Origin: Paracoccaceae bacterium
GTDB taxonomy: Bacteria; Pseudomonadota; Alphaproteobacteria; Rhodobacterales; Rhodobacteraceae
Direction: 5' to 3'
Assembly (NCBI GenBank): GCA_028284705.1
Contig: JANQRE010000046.1
Span: 1-64,000 of the forward strand
Length of the DNA: 64,000 nt
Each line of letters begins with the position of its first letter. The first letter of the stretch is position 1. The notes beneath the pieces are model-generated. The model was given only the letters and a program-made list of their open reading frames with translations, was not told the origin of the DNA and ran no database searches. Position numbers and translations under genes: made by a program. Shown one piece after another: positions 63,520 to 64,000 of the stretch.

Positions 63520-64000
63520 TCACTCCAGATATTTCGCCGGATTCACACTCTCAAAGCCTTCACGGACTTCGAAATGCAGGAAGGGCGGATCACCGGGGCC
63601 AACTTTCGCAACTGTCTGACCGCGCTTGATTTTATCGCCCTTTTTTACCGTGATATCGGAGATATTGGCGTAAACGGTCAGCACATTGCCAGTGTGACGC
63701 AGGACGAGGATGGGCACCTGATCGGTATCACGGGTGATCGCAGCCACTTCGCCATTGGCGGCAGCTTTCACCGGCGTGCCGGTGGCAGCCTGAATGTCGA
63801 TGCCCTCATTCTTGCGCTTCTGGTACGGACGCAGGGTGTTGCCGGACACGGGGCGCAGGAACTTCGAAGCGGCAGCCGCGCTTTCCTTCACGCTGGGTTG
63901 CGCAGGTGCGGCCACTTTCTCCACCGGTTCCGGCAAAGGTTTCTTGGCGGAGGGCGGCTCTGGCGTCGGGCTACCAGCACCCGGTTGCACGGCGGCGGGC
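63520..64000 (-). CDS. M23 family metallopeptidase (NlpD/EnvC-like), C-terminal part
   Basis: Truncated by the right edge; about 160 residues are seen and the N-terminus lies beyond 64000. A Pro/Ala/Lys-rich linker (EPPSAKKPLPEPVEKVAAPA) precedes the LytM domain: NEGIDIQAATGTPVKAAANG, VLRHTGNVLTVYANI and FLHFEVREG. The HxH ligand site reads HFE here, and the first-position His (usually in GIDI-H or GxDI) is not apparent, so this may be a non-hydrolytic LytM factor that activates amidases, as NlpD does. Related genomes often have surE-pcm upstream. Confidence 0.88.
   Translation of the reverse strand, partial: PAAVQPGAGSPTPEPPSAKKPLPEPVEKVAAPAQPSVKESAAAASKFLRPVSGNTLRPYQKRKNEGIDIQAATGTPVKAAANGEVAAITRDTDQVPILVLRHTGNVLTVYANISDITVKKGDKIKRGQTVAKVGPGDPPFLHFEVREGFESVNPAKYLE

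Noticed and set aside
1-64000. tRNA, rRNA, CRISPR, insertion sequences and prophage
   Set aside because: Intergenic spaces were read for cloverleaf-like patterns, regular direct repeats, transposase and integrase motifs; none was convincing. A tRNAscan and repeat search would be decisive.

Overview
The window looks like a chromosomal segment of an alphaproteobacterium of the family Rhodobacteraceae (Roseobacter group). The reasons are a complete 14-gene proton-pumping NADH dehydrogenase (complex I) operon broken up by many small Rhodobacteraceae-type ORFs (DUF5333-, DUF5337- and H3TH-type proteins), a monomeric NADP isocitrate dehydrogenase, Hint-domain proteins, a DUF6314-type protein, and tatABC followed by a DUF815 ATPase. 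Family names are from memory of these proteins; no database search was run. I see no insertion sequence, prophage, CRISPR array, rRNA or tRNA gene, so the window reads as core chromosome.

Layout. 1-1410: end of an enoyl-CoA hydratase-like gene and a lipoprotein lytic transglycosylase. 1494-22966: nuoA-nuoN in canonical order, all on +, with a plausible promoter ahead of nuoA. Sixteen additional ORFs lie between the nuo genes, many joined by ATGA/TGATG stop-start overlaps: small membrane proteins, four small lipoproteins, a helix-hairpin-helix protein paralogous to an extension of NuoE, a methyltransferase-like protein, a cysteine-free carboxymuconolactone-decarboxylase-like protein, a triplet of secreted Cys-x-Cys paralogues and a 57-residue peptide. 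22956-26306: birA, coaX and RNase J follow on the same strand. 26457-27758 is a type II NADH dehydrogenase, so both kinds of NADH:quinone oxidoreductase are encoded within a few kb.

27718-32397 is mostly minus strand: DEAD-box helicase, acyltransferase-3 membrane protein, release factor 3. 32517-39383 is mixed: NTF2-like protein, Hint protein, atypical SDR, ABC ATPase, cytochrome P450, SLC13-type permease. 39517-41329 (minus): tpiA, a TfoX-N protein, an A-type Fe-S carrier and a SufT-like protein. 41593-46243 (plus): monomeric icd, an MFS permease, tgt. 46299-47789: two minus-strand membrane proteins of unknown function.

48052-50460 is lon, preceded by a near-perfect heat-shock (sigma-32/RpoH) promoter and followed by a textbook terminator. 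50538-59281: PhyH-like dioxygenase, an isolated fliG-like gene, two small secreted proteins sharing a Cys motif, a 3-hydroxyisobutyrate-dehydrogenase-like enzyme, an SDR, purB, a secreted protein, a DUF6314 protein, a Crp/Fnr regulator, a WYL-type regulator and a Dabb-like protein. 59500-62029: tatA-tatB-tatC and a DUF815 ATPase. The right end has a 114-bp imperfect inverted repeat, a second Hint protein and the C-terminal part of an M23 metallopeptidase.

The main functional theme is respiration: complex I with an unusually large set of co-transcribed accessory ORFs, NDH-2, and Fe-S carriers that could supply its clusters. The most promising unexplained biology is that set of interleaved ORFs, especially the secreted Cys-x-Cys triplet and the duplicated helix-hairpin-helix domain.
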